Shown: piece by piece, positions 1 through 7,291 of the stretch
Layout of the letters: the number at the start of each line of letters is the position of its first letter
Position numbering within the stretch: the first letter of the stretch is position 1
From: an uncultured Lachnospiraceae bacterium
Lineage (GTDB): Bacteria > Bacillota_A > Clostridia > Lachnospirales > Lachnospiraceae
DNA: 10,611 bases
NCBI GenBank assembly: GCA_910585655.1
Contig: CAJUFW010000122.1
Location: 1-10,611, forward strand
Reading direction: 5' to 3'
Position numbers and translations under genes: made by a program
Notes under the pieces: generated by a model
Databases searched by the model: none
What the model was told of the DNA's origin: nothing
What the model saw: the letters and a program-made list of their open reading frames with translations, nothing else

Positions 1-36
1 ATTAGAGTACTTGAGCGAGAAGCCCCCGCCTCTTAG
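1..36 (+). CDS. Possible last codons of a TnpB-like protein, partial
   Basis: The frame starting at base 1 reads IRVLEREAPAS and stops at TAG (34-36), inside the hairpin of the putative IS200/IS605 right end. In this family tnpB often ends inside the right-end structure, so these could be its last 11 codons. The stretch is too short to identify by itself. It depends on the IS call and on sequence to the left that is not in the window. Confidence 0.25.
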   Translation: MRVLEREAPAS

Positions 37-54
37 GCGGCGGGAGTATGTCAC
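1..54 (+). mobile_element. Right end of an IS200/IS605-like (TnpB-type) element, partial
   Basis: The first 54 bases contain a GC-rich hairpin: CCCCCGCCT at 23-31 pairs with AGGCGG at 35-40 and, after one bulged C, with GGG at 42-44. The tail GAGTATGTCAC follows. This arrangement (an AGCCCCC start, a stem-loop, then GGGAGTATGTCAC) is what I recognise from the right ends of clostridial IS200/IS605-family elements carrying tnpB. There the same sequence forms the 3' end of the omega RNA. Only the end is in the window; the transposase would lie to the left. The exact boundary (near 54) is inferred and no target site can be seen. Recognition is from memory of the family. Confidence 0.5.
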
Positions 55-120
55 AGTACGCAAAAAATTCTTTCTGGATTCTTGCATATATAGGGCGAGA
101 GCATCGCTCAATCATCTAAT

Positions 121-149
121 TTGATGATTTTGCGACACCCCACTATATG
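121..149 (+). promoter_or_regulatory. Possible promoter for the ABC exporter operon
   Basis: A TTGATG box at 121-126 lies 17 bases before TATATG at 144-149, about 40 bases upstream of the first ABC start codon. It is a moderate match to the housekeeping sigma consensus and the only reasonable candidate between the IS-like end and the operon. The -35 box overlaps a small AT-rich inverted repeat (AATCATC at 110-116 with GATGATT at 123-129), which could be an operator or chance. Nothing in the sequence settles where transcription begins. Confidence 0.3.
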
Positions 150-190
150 ATGGTTGGGAAAAATAGTCACAACAAGGAGGAAAGAGACCT

Positions 191-1831
191 ATGAATTCTA
201 TTTTTCAAGCTTTTTACAAGCACAACCCCAATTTTATCAAACATATGACAGCTACAAGTTTTATTCAAATCCTGCTTGTTTCCTTTCAGGTCGCTTCGGC
301 ATTTGTTATGGTAGGGATTATAGGGATGGTGGCGGATAGGGAACAAAGAGAACAGATCTGGTTGTTTGCTGTTGCCTGTTTCCTTGGAATCGTATCTGCC
401 TGTCTGGATGGTATTTATCGGCAATGGAAGGCAAACCGGAAGGAAGATTATCTGGCTAAGACAAGAGAAGAGAACCTGGATGCCTTGCTTCATGGGGAGT
501 ATACAAAGGTAAGCAGGTATGAGCCGGGGGATTTGTTAGAACGAATGCAGGAATCTTCCGTAAAATTTACGGAATTATTTGTCGATAACCTGGCTTCTTT
601 TTCTTTTCAGCTAGTAAGGCTGGTAATAGTAGGCGGTATTTTGCTGTGGCTGCATCCGTTTCTGACGGTTTTATTATTGGCAGTGTATCCGCTGGTAGTT
701 TTTTTTCAAAATAAATTAGCAGGTATGCTTGGAAGCTGGCAGGAGGCAATGATCCAAAAAGGAGCGGAGGAAAATTCTTTCGCGCAGGCAATTCTTTGGC
801 AGAGAGAGGCTATTTTGGTGTATGGGATGGAAGCAGAAATGGAACGGCGGTATGCACAAGCAACCAAAGCCAGCAGACAATCCTTTCTTGGTTTTTTAAA
901 AGTATATGCGGCTCAAATGCCGTTCGGCGCCTTTTTTTCTGTTTTTCCACAAATAATGCTGTATGGCGGCGCAGGCTTTTTGGCGCTTCATAATTGTATG
1001 CAGATAGAGGAGTTTTTGGTTTACAGTTTATTGGCAGAACCAATTTTGCAGATTTTATATAACCTTTTTCAAAACCTGCAAAGTCTAAAGCAACAGCAGG
1101 TTCATGCAAAACGGATCCTAGAACTTTGGGAGCTTCCGAAAGAAACATTTGGATCCGGGCAGTTTGAACTGGATTCTGAAATCATTGTGGAATTTAGTCA
1201 TGTCTGGTTTCGTTATCAAGAAGGAATGGACTATGTATTACGAGACGTGTCTTTTCAGATAAAAAAGGGAGAAAAGGTCTACTTACTTGGGGAAAGCGGA
1301 CAGGGGAAAAGTACGATTTGCAGGCTTCTGACGGGATACTATCATGCGGAACGAGGCGAGATTCGGATAGGAGGAAAACAGATAGAGGAATGGGAGATAA
1401 ACGCTTTACGCCGTTATATCATGAATGTGACGCAGCAGGTTTATTTGCTTCCGGACACGGTAAGGCAGAATGTTCGTTTTTTTGTTCCGGAAGCTGATTT
1501 GGATAGAGAAGAGGAATGGAAGGAAGCGATCCATACGCTGCGAATGGAACCATTATGGAAGGATGACAGGAGCATTAGCCAGAATGGTTTACAGCTTTCC
1601 GGCGGAGAGAAAAAGAGACTTGCCTTGCTCCGGGCTTTTTTAATAGACACTCCTTTGCTGTTACTGGACGAACCCTATGCAGGTCTTGATCCAACGACGA
1701 TGCAGGCAGTAGAGACGTTTCTTTTACAAAAATCCTCTACGATACTGGTGATTTCTCATGAAGCATCTGAAACAAAGGATACGATAAAAAAATTACGTTT
1801 ACAGAATGGGGGAATATCTGTTGAAGCTTAA
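191..1831 (+). CDS. ABC exporter half-transporter (membrane domain + ATPase), first subunit
   Basis: This is a type IV (exporter-fold) ABC protein of 546 residues. About six hydrophobic segments fill residues ~23-291 (about 23-48, 56-76, 136-155, 157-173, 241-266 and 273-291). A cytoplasmic stretch with EPGDLLERM (111-119) is typical of exporter coupling regions. The ATPase domain has Walker A GESGQGKST (367-375), Q-loop Q415/Q416, signature LSGGE (469-473), Walker B with D493 and catalytic E494, D-loop AGLD (497-500) and switch His523. The start is supported by AAGGAGG at 174-180. The end overlaps the next gene by 26 bases, so the two products are probably co-translated and form a heterodimer in the cytoplasmic membrane. 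The signature ends in E rather than Q, a common variant. The substrate is unknown; no peptide precursor, protease or immunity gene lies nearby. Confidence 0.9.
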   Translation: MNSIFQAFYKHNPNFIKHMTATSFIQILLVSFQVASAFVMVGIIGMVADREQREQIWLFAVACFLGIVSACLDGIYRQWKANRKEDYLAKTREENLDALLHGEYTKVSRYEPGDLLERMQESSVKFTELFVDNLASFSFQLVRLVIVGGILLWLHPFLTVLLLAVYPLVVFFQNKLAGMLGSWQEAMIQKGAEENSFAQAILWQREAILVYGMEAEMERRYAQATKASRQSFLGFLKVYAAQMPFGAFFSVFPQIMLYGGAGFLALHNCMQIEEFLVYSLLAEPILQILYNLFQNLQSLKQQQVHAKRILELWELPKETFGSGQFELDSEIIVEFSHVWFRYQEGMDYVLRDVSFQIKKGEKVYLLGESGQGKSTICRLLTGYYHAERGEIRIGGKQIEEWEINALRRYIMNVTQQVYLLPDTVRQNVRFFVPEADLDREEEWKEAIHTLRMEPLWKDDRSISQNGLQLSGGEKKRLALLRAFLIDTPLLLLDEPYAGLDPTTMQAVETFLLQKSSTILVISHEASETKDTIKKLRLQNGGISVEA

Positions 1832-3518
1832 AGAAGAAGGAAAGCAGTATCGTTCCCTCGTCCGTCTGGCTATGCAGGGTTGGTCAAAAAGGCTAATCGT
1901 GTTGTTTGTGTTTTCTTTTCTGGGATACGTTATGCAAAATTTTTGGGCAAATTATTTGTTCGCCAAATGTAAGAGCGATTTATACAATTTCCTTTTATTG
2001 GGGAAAGGGAGTCTTTTTTGGGTATTGGGGCAATTTATCCTAAGTTATGTCGTATTTGCCATTTTACTGGCACTATCTTTCTGGGGGATGCAGGCGACCT
2101 CTTCTTATTCCAGTATGCTTTTAAAAAGAAGAGTGATTCACGCTTCTTTGACAGCAGAGGAGTATGCTATTCATAGCGGAAAAATGTACCAATATTTAAA
2201 CCAGGATGTAGAAGCCCTCTCTTTTCTTGTCTGCAATGGATCTGCCAACTTTTTCTTACCTTACATAGCAGGGATTGGCTCTATTTTTACCGTAATCTTT
2301 GGAGCGCATATCCTTTGTCTGGTTCCGGTTTTACTGACGTCTGTGGTAGAAATTATGGCAACCAGATGTATCTTACCCAAACGAAAGGAAAAGGAAATCC
2401 TGGTAAAAGAGAAAAACGACCGGCTCATGGAAACGATAACCAATCAGATATCGGGAATCGAAGCCTTGAAAACCGCAAATTTCCCGGCTTTGGCGATTCG
2501 CTCTTTTTATCAGGATGCGGCTGCATATACAGGAGCAAAAAAGCAAACAAATCGTTTGGATGCTTGTCTGACTATTGTAAAAGCAGTCACTCGTTCGATT
2601 GCCTATCTTAGTTGTTTTGTCATCGGAAGCGGGCTGTTGTTTGGAGTAAAGATAGAAATCGGCTCTGTCGTGTTAGCAGCCGGAATGATGCCTCTTATTC
2701 AAAGTATGCTTTGTAATCTTTGGAGTAATTGGGGAGATTTACAGGCGGCGATGGTAAGTGGAAACCGGTTGCAGGAGCTATTAGCAGAGAAGGAAAAGAA
2801 GGAAGAAACGGAAGACAAACCGGTTTCTGTAAAAAAAGGACTTAAACCAGAGGGAAAAAATCTCCTGCAGGTAAAGAAACTTGGCGTTTCCTATGGGGAA
2901 CGAAGCATAGTAAAGGAGATATCCATAATGTTAGAGCCTGGCTGTCTGATTGCGCTGGCAGGGCAAAGTGGAAGTGGGAAAAGTACGATTATCCGCGCTA
3001 TAGCAGGACGGATTCCGATAAAAGAAGGAACGATTCTGGTGTATGGGAAGCCTATGGAGGCGATCCGAAAAGAGGAGCGGAGGGAACTGATTTCGTACAT
3101 GCCGCAGGGAGGAGACGCTGTAGGTGGTGTTCTTTTTCCTACTACGATATGGGATAACATTGCATTAGGATTAGGCGATCCGAGGCTTGCTTCGGATCAG
3201 ATGATAGAAGAGGCGGCAAGACTCGCCGGAATCCGTGAGTATATCGAACAGCTTCCGGAACGCTATCAAACAACAATAGGGGAAAAAGGAATTTCTCTTT
3301 CCGGCGGGCAAGTAGAGAGAATTCTTCTTGCCCGGACGCTGATTCGGAACACCCCTATTTTGTTGCTGGATGAACCGACGGCTTCTTTAGATGAAGAGAC
3401 AGAGGCTGCTTTTATAAAGCAACTGAAATGGTTGATCAAGGAACAGCATATAGGAGTTTTGATTGCGACGCATCGAAACGCTGTTATACAGGAGGCAGAT
3501 GAGACGATACGATTGTAA
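1806..3518 (+). CDS. ABC exporter half-transporter (membrane domain + ATPase), second subunit
   Basis: The 570-residue partner of the preceding subunit has hydrophobic segments at about 30-46, 70-97, 149-173, 173-190, 258-283 and 286-303. A charged lysine/glutamate-rich linker (~325-350) leads to the ATPase domain. Motifs are Walker A GQSGSGKST (386-394), Q-loop Q434, signature LSGGQ (498-502), Walker B D522/E523 and switch His556. Both nucleotide sites of a heterodimer would have a catalytic glutamate, so neither subunit is degenerate by these motifs. Start choice is uncertain. ATG at 1806 has no ribosome binding site and would rely on coupling; in-frame TTG at 1821 has GGGGGA seven bases upstream (1808-1813) and would give 565 residues. 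No clear terminator follows. The substrate cannot be predicted. Confidence 0.88.
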   Translation: MGEYLLKLKEEGKQYRSLVRLAMQGWSKRLIVLFVFSFLGYVMQNFWANYLFAKCKSDLYNFLLLGKGSLFWVLGQFILSYVVFAILLALSFWGMQATSSYSSMLLKRRVIHASLTAEEYAIHSGKMYQYLNQDVEALSFLVCNGSANFFLPYIAGIGSIFTVIFGAHILCLVPVLLTSVVEIMATRCILPKRKEKEILVKEKNDRLMETITNQISGIEALKTANFPALAIRSFYQDAAAYTGAKKQTNRLDACLTIVKAVTRSIAYLSCFVIGSGLLFGVKIEIGSVVLAAGMMPLIQSMLCNLWSNWGDLQAAMVSGNRLQELLAEKEKKEETEDKPVSVKKGLKPEGKNLLQVKKLGVSYGERSIVKEISIMLEPGCLIALAGQSGSGKSTIIRAIAGRIPIKEGTILVYGKPMEAIRKEERRELISYMPQGGDAVGGVLFPTTIWDNIALGLGDPRLASDQMIEEAARLAGIREYIEQLPERYQTTIGEKGISLSGGQVERILLARTLIRNTPILLLDEPTASLDEETEAAFIKQLKWLIKEQHIGVLIATHRNAVIQEADETIRL

Positions 3519-3537
3519 AAGGAAGAAATAATGGTAC

Positions 3538-3567
3538 TTGTATTTGCGTATGACGATATGATAAAAT
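3538..3567 (+). promoter_or_regulatory. Possible promoter upstream of the first ATPase-nuclease gene
   Basis: In the 96-base gap after the ABC operon, TTGTAT (3538-3543) is 18 bases from TAAAAT (3562-3567), inside the AT-rich block TATGATAAAAT. The match is weak. The block beginning ATGGTACTT at 3531 resembles one starting at 7179 beyond the second ATPase-nuclease gene, suggesting a family-associated upstream region rather than random intergenic DNA. Confidence 0.3.
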
Positions 3568-3591
3568 GGAGCCAAAGAAAAAAAACAGCGT

Positions 3592-5339
3592 AGGCAAAGC
3601 CAGGAGGTGAAAGAATGGCGGACACCAAAAAAGCTATCAGCATCGGATGTCAGGACTTTGGGCAGTTGATGGAAAACGACTATTTTTATATTGATAAAAC
3701 GGAATTTATCAAGGAATGGTGGGAAAGCGGAGATATCGTCACACTGATTACCAGACCGAGACGTTTCGGAAAGACACTGACGCTAGATATGACGGAAAAA
3801 TTTTTTTCATCCCAGTATGCCGACCGGAGGGATTTGTTTGAGACGCTGACTATCTGGAAGGAAGAGAAATATCAGAAGCTACAGGGTAGCTATCCGGTGA
3901 TTTCTCTTAGTTTTGCCGGAGTAAAGGCTCCTTCCTTTTGGGGCATCAAGCAGCAATTATGCCAGAATATTACGGAGCTATATAACCAATATGATTTTTT
4001 AACAAACGAAGATTTTTTAAAGGAAAAGGAAAGAAAGCAGTTCCAGGAAATTTCGCCTGAAATGGAGCTTTATACAGCATCAAATGCGATAAAGGCATTA
4101 TCAGGCTATTTGTTTCGTTATTATGGAAAAAAAGTGATTATCTTATTGGATGAATATGATACGCCTATGCAGGAGGCTTATTTGTATGGCTTCTGGGAGG
4201 AACTGGTTTCTTTTATGAGAGGTCTGTTTATTTCGACCTTTAAAACAAATTTCTATCTGGAACGGGCGCTTTTGACCGGAGTAACCAGGATTAGCAAAGA
4301 ATCTCTTTTTTCCGGGTTAAATAATTTACGAGTGATTTCGACTACCTCCCGTTCTTATGCCTCTTGCTTTGGCTTTACGCAAAAAGAGGTATCCGATGCT
4401 TTGGAGAATTATGGTCTTTCTGATAAAAAGGAAGAGGTCATGGACTGGTATGATGGCTTTATTTTTGGTGAAAACCAGCATATGTATAATCCTTGGTCGA
4501 TTTTAAATTTTTTAAAAGAACAGGAATTTGAGCTTTATTGGGCGAATACAAGTGGAAATGCGCTTGTCAGCTCCTTAATCCGGCAGGGCGATCGGGCAGT
4601 TAAAATGGTGATGGAGGATTTGCTGCAGGGAGGAACGCTTTGCACTGTTTTAGAGGAGCAGCTTGCCTTTAACCAGTTGGATGAAAGCTGGGATGCGATT
4701 TGGAGCCTGCTTTTGACAAGCGGCTATCTGACCGGGAAGAGGAGACAGCGGGCGGATGGCAGGTTTGAGTACGAACTGCGACTGACGAACAAGGAAATCC
4801 GGGTACTGTTTGAGGGAATGATTCATGACTGGTTTGCCAAAAAGAGCAGCTATTACAACGATTTTATTCAGGCATTGTTGTCCGGAAATGTATCGGACAT
4901 GAATCAATATATGAACGATGTGGCGCTGAAATCGTTTAGTAGTTTTGATTCGGGAACGCATCCGTCGGAACGGACGGAGCCGGAGCGGTTTTATCATGGC
5001 TTTGTGTTAGGGCTGATGGTAGAACTAAAGGATCGGTATGTGATTACCTCGAACCGGGAAAGCGGATATGGACGGTATGATGTGATGCTGGAGCCAAAGG
5101 AGTTGGCAAAAGTGGATGTTATTTTAAATCACAGTATAAAGACCAATGCTATGATTATGGAGTTTAAAGTACACGATCCGGAAAGGGAAGAAACACTACA
5201 AGATACGGTAGAAGCAGCGTTAAAACAGATTGAAGAAAAACAGTATGCAGCGAATTTATTAGCGAAAGGATTTCCGGAAGAACGGATTCAGAAATATGGT
5301 TTTGCTTTTGAAGGAAAAAAGGTGTTGATTGGGACAGAA
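3592..5339 (+). repeat. Tandem direct repeat, copy 1 (ATPase-nuclease gene)
   Basis: This block recurs 1,794 bases downstream at 5386-7133. Reading the two side by side I see one mismatch at the left edge (C at 3600, T at 5394) and none across 3601-5339. Homology starts at AGGCAAAG, just before the ribosome binding site, and stops within the last codons at GGGACAGAA, where the copies take different tails. The unit is therefore a gene with its ribosome binding site but without promoter or terminator. Confidence 0.95.
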
Positions 5340-5360
5340 CGGACTTTGGCAGAAAGGTAG
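3615..5360 (+). CDS. AAA-ATPase_like / PD-(D/E)XK nuclease fusion protein, copy 1
   Basis: This 581-residue cytoplasmic protein combines an N-terminal AAA-ATPase_like domain with a C-terminal PD-(D/E)XK nuclease domain (the AAA-ATPase_like/PDDEXK_9 architecture). The P-loop is the family's short form RPRRFGKT (47-54). Walker B is VIILLDEYD (174-182, D179/E180). A sensor-like TGVTRISKESLFSG segment follows mid-protein. Near the C-terminus D489 in RYDVML and E516-x-K518 in MEFK give the nuclease D...ExK core. All expected catalytic residues are present. The start has a strong AGGAGG at 3602-3607. The family is widespread and often multicopy in gut Firmicutes and Bacteroidetes; its biological role is not established, and links to mobile DNA or defence are speculation. 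Its last residues (RTLAER) differ from copy 2 because the repeat ends just before them. Confidence 0.9.
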   Translation: MADTKKAISIGCQDFGQLMENDYFYIDKTEFIKEWWESGDIVTLITRPRRFGKTLTLDMTEKFFSSQYADRRDLFETLTIWKEEKYQKLQGSYPVISLSFAGVKAPSFWGIKQQLCQNITELYNQYDFLTNEDFLKEKERKQFQEISPEMELYTASNAIKALSGYLFRYYGKKVIILLDEYDTPMQEAYLYGFWEELVSFMRGLFISTFKTNFYLERALLTGVTRISKESLFSGLNNLRVISTTSRSYASCFGFTQKEVSDALENYGLSDKKEEVMDWYDGFIFGENQHMYNPWSILNFLKEQEFELYWANTSGNALVSSLIRQGDRAVKMVMEDLLQGGTLCTVLEEQLAFNQLDESWDAIWSLLLTSGYLTGKRRQRADGRFEYELRLTNKEIRVLFEGMIHDWFAKKSSYYNDFIQALLSGNVSDMNQYMNDVALKSFSSFDSGTHPSERTEPERFYHGFVLGLMVELKDRYVITSNRESGYGRYDVMLEPKELAKVDVILNHSIKTNAMIMEFKVHDPEREETLQDTVEAALKQIEEKQYAANLLAKGFPEERIQKYGFAFEGKKVLIGTERTLAER

Positions 5361-5385
5361 TAGTAAAACTAAAAATAATAAAACC

Positions 5386-7133
5386 AGGCAAAGTCAGGAG
5401 GTGAAAGAATGGCGGACACCAAAAAAGCTATCAGCATCGGATGTCAGGACTTTGGGCAGTTGATGGAAAACGACTATTTTTATATTGATAAAACGGAATT
5501 TATCAAGGAATGGTGGGAAAGCGGAGATATCGTCACACTGATTACCAGACCGAGACGTTTCGGAAAGACACTGACGCTAGATATGACGGAAAAATTTTTT
5601 TCATCCCAGTATGCCGACCGGAGGGATTTGTTTGAGACGCTGACTATCTGGAAGGAAGAGAAATATCAGAAGCTACAGGGTAGCTATCCGGTGATTTCTC
5701 TTAGTTTTGCCGGAGTAAAGGCTCCTTCCTTTTGGGGCATCAAGCAGCAATTATGCCAGAATATTACGGAGCTATATAACCAATATGATTTTTTAACAAA
5801 CGAAGATTTTTTAAAGGAAAAGGAAAGAAAGCAGTTCCAGGAAATTTCGCCTGAAATGGAGCTTTATACAGCATCAAATGCGATAAAGGCATTATCAGGC
5901 TATTTGTTTCGTTATTATGGAAAAAAAGTGATTATCTTATTGGATGAATATGATACGCCTATGCAGGAGGCTTATTTGTATGGCTTCTGGGAGGAACTGG
6001 TTTCTTTTATGAGAGGTCTGTTTATTTCGACCTTTAAAACAAATTTCTATCTGGAACGGGCGCTTTTGACCGGAGTAACCAGGATTAGCAAAGAATCTCT
6101 TTTTTCCGGGTTAAATAATTTACGAGTGATTTCGACTACCTCCCGTTCTTATGCCTCTTGCTTTGGCTTTACGCAAAAAGAGGTATCCGATGCTTTGGAG
6201 AATTATGGTCTTTCTGATAAAAAGGAAGAGGTCATGGACTGGTATGATGGCTTTATTTTTGGTGAAAACCAGCATATGTATAATCCTTGGTCGATTTTAA
6301 ATTTTTTAAAAGAACAGGAATTTGAGCTTTATTGGGCGAATACAAGTGGAAATGCGCTTGTCAGCTCCTTAATCCGGCAGGGCGATCGGGCAGTTAAAAT
6401 GGTGATGGAGGATTTGCTGCAGGGAGGAACGCTTTGCACTGTTTTAGAGGAGCAGCTTGCCTTTAACCAGTTGGATGAAAGCTGGGATGCGATTTGGAGC
6501 CTGCTTTTGACAAGCGGCTATCTGACCGGGAAGAGGAGACAGCGGGCGGATGGCAGGTTTGAGTACGAACTGCGACTGACGAACAAGGAAATCCGGGTAC
6601 TGTTTGAGGGAATGATTCATGACTGGTTTGCCAAAAAGAGCAGCTATTACAACGATTTTATTCAGGCATTGTTGTCCGGAAATGTATCGGACATGAATCA
6701 ATATATGAACGATGTGGCGCTGAAATCGTTTAGTAGTTTTGATTCGGGAACGCATCCGTCGGAACGGACGGAGCCGGAGCGGTTTTATCATGGCTTTGTG
6801 TTAGGGCTGATGGTAGAACTAAAGGATCGGTATGTGATTACCTCGAACCGGGAAAGCGGATATGGACGGTATGATGTGATGCTGGAGCCAAAGGAGTTGG
6901 CAAAAGTGGATGTTATTTTAAATCACAGTATAAAGACCAATGCTATGATTATGGAGTTTAAAGTACACGATCCGGAAAGGGAAGAAACACTACAAGATAC
7001 GGTAGAAGCAGCGTTAAAACAGATTGAAGAAAAACAGTATGCAGCGAATTTATTAGCGAAAGGATTTCCGGAAGAACGGATTCAGAAATATGGTTTTGCT
7101 TTTGAAGGAAAAAAGGTGTTGATTGGGACAGAA
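5386..7133 (+). repeat. Tandem direct repeat, copy 2 (ATPase-nuclease gene)
   Basis: This is the second copy of the repeat at 3592-5339, at a constant offset of 1,794 bases, with only the one edge mismatch. It starts 25 bases after the stop codon of copy 1. The DNA between the copies (5340-5385) is AT-rich and does not match the sequence upstream of copy 1, so the duplicated segment is essentially the gene itself. Confidence 0.95.
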
Positions 7134-7142
7134 AAATCATGA
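5409..7142 (+). CDS. AAA-ATPase_like / PD-(D/E)XK nuclease fusion protein, copy 2
   Basis: This 577-residue protein is identical to the upstream copy over its first ~574 residues, with the same P-loop (47-54), Walker B (D179/E180) and nuclease residues D489, E516 and K518. It ends in KS instead of RTLAER. The gap from the preceding stop codon is 48 bases and carries the same AGGAGG ribosome binding site but no convincing promoter, so the two genes are probably co-transcribed. Both copies are full length and neither shows decay. Absence even of silent differences implies very recent duplication or recent gene conversion. Function is unknown, as for copy 1; the duplication could simply raise dosage. 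Confidence 0.9.
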   Translation: MADTKKAISIGCQDFGQLMENDYFYIDKTEFIKEWWESGDIVTLITRPRRFGKTLTLDMTEKFFSSQYADRRDLFETLTIWKEEKYQKLQGSYPVISLSFAGVKAPSFWGIKQQLCQNITELYNQYDFLTNEDFLKEKERKQFQEISPEMELYTASNAIKALSGYLFRYYGKKVIILLDEYDTPMQEAYLYGFWEELVSFMRGLFISTFKTNFYLERALLTGVTRISKESLFSGLNNLRVISTTSRSYASCFGFTQKEVSDALENYGLSDKKEEVMDWYDGFIFGENQHMYNPWSILNFLKEQEFELYWANTSGNALVSSLIRQGDRAVKMVMEDLLQGGTLCTVLEEQLAFNQLDESWDAIWSLLLTSGYLTGKRRQRADGRFEYELRLTNKEIRVLFEGMIHDWFAKKSSYYNDFIQALLSGNVSDMNQYMNDVALKSFSSFDSGTHPSERTEPERFYHGFVLGLMVELKDRYVITSNRESGYGRYDVMLEPKELAKVDVILNHSIKTNAMIMEFKVHDPEREETLQDTVEAALKQIEEKQYAANLLAKGFPEERIQKYGFAFEGKKVLIGTEKS

Positions 7143-7171
7143 TAAGCAAAGTATCAGGAAAAAAGGGTATT

Positions 7172-7201
7172 TTGACAGATGGTACTTTTCTTGCATATGT
7201 T
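7172..7201 (+). promoter_or_regulatory. Orphan promoter-like sequence after the second ATPase-nuclease gene
   Basis: A perfect TTGACA (7172-7177) is followed after 18 bases by TATGTT (7196-7201), a partial -10 box. The block from 7179 (ATGGTACTT, then TTGCATATG) resembles 3531-3552 upstream of copy 1. No + strand gene follows; transcription would run straight into the hairpin at 7208-7238. It may be the leftover upstream region of a lost third copy. Activity cannot be judged. Confidence 0.35.
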
Positions 7202-7207
7202 GAAACA

Positions 7208-7238
7208 AACGGGGAATGTACTTCATACATTCCCCGTT
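7208..7238 (-). terminator. Strong hairpin, probable terminator of the Eis-like gene
   Basis: AACGGGGAATGTA (7208-7220) pairs perfectly with TACATTCCCCGTT (7226-7238) around a 5-base loop. Read on the - strand the stem is followed by TTTGTTTC, a reasonable U-rich tract, and it lies 53 bases beyond the stop codon of the Eis-like gene. On the + strand the following bases are AAACATGG, so it would end transcripts from the ATPase-nuclease genes less well. Confidence 0.65.
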
Positions 7239-7291
7239 AAACATGGAAGCAATTCCAGGCTTTCTATAACAAAAATTTTGAAATTCTTTTA

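Noticed and set aside
110..129. AATCATC/GATGATT inverted repeat followed by TTTT, resembling a terminator.
   Set aside because: The stem is short and AT-rich and too weak for an intrinsic terminator; mentioned only as a possible operator overlap in the promoter entry.
4650..6791. Two identical 115-codon - strand frames at 4650-4997 and 6444-6791.
   Set aside because: They lie antisense inside the two identical ATPase-nuclease genes, so their identity follows from the duplication; no ribosome binding site or protein-like motif supports them.
3592..7133. CRISPR-like or toxin-antitoxin arrangement suggested by the repeats.
   Set aside because: The repeat unit is a full gene present twice; there are no short regularly spaced repeats and no small partner gene.
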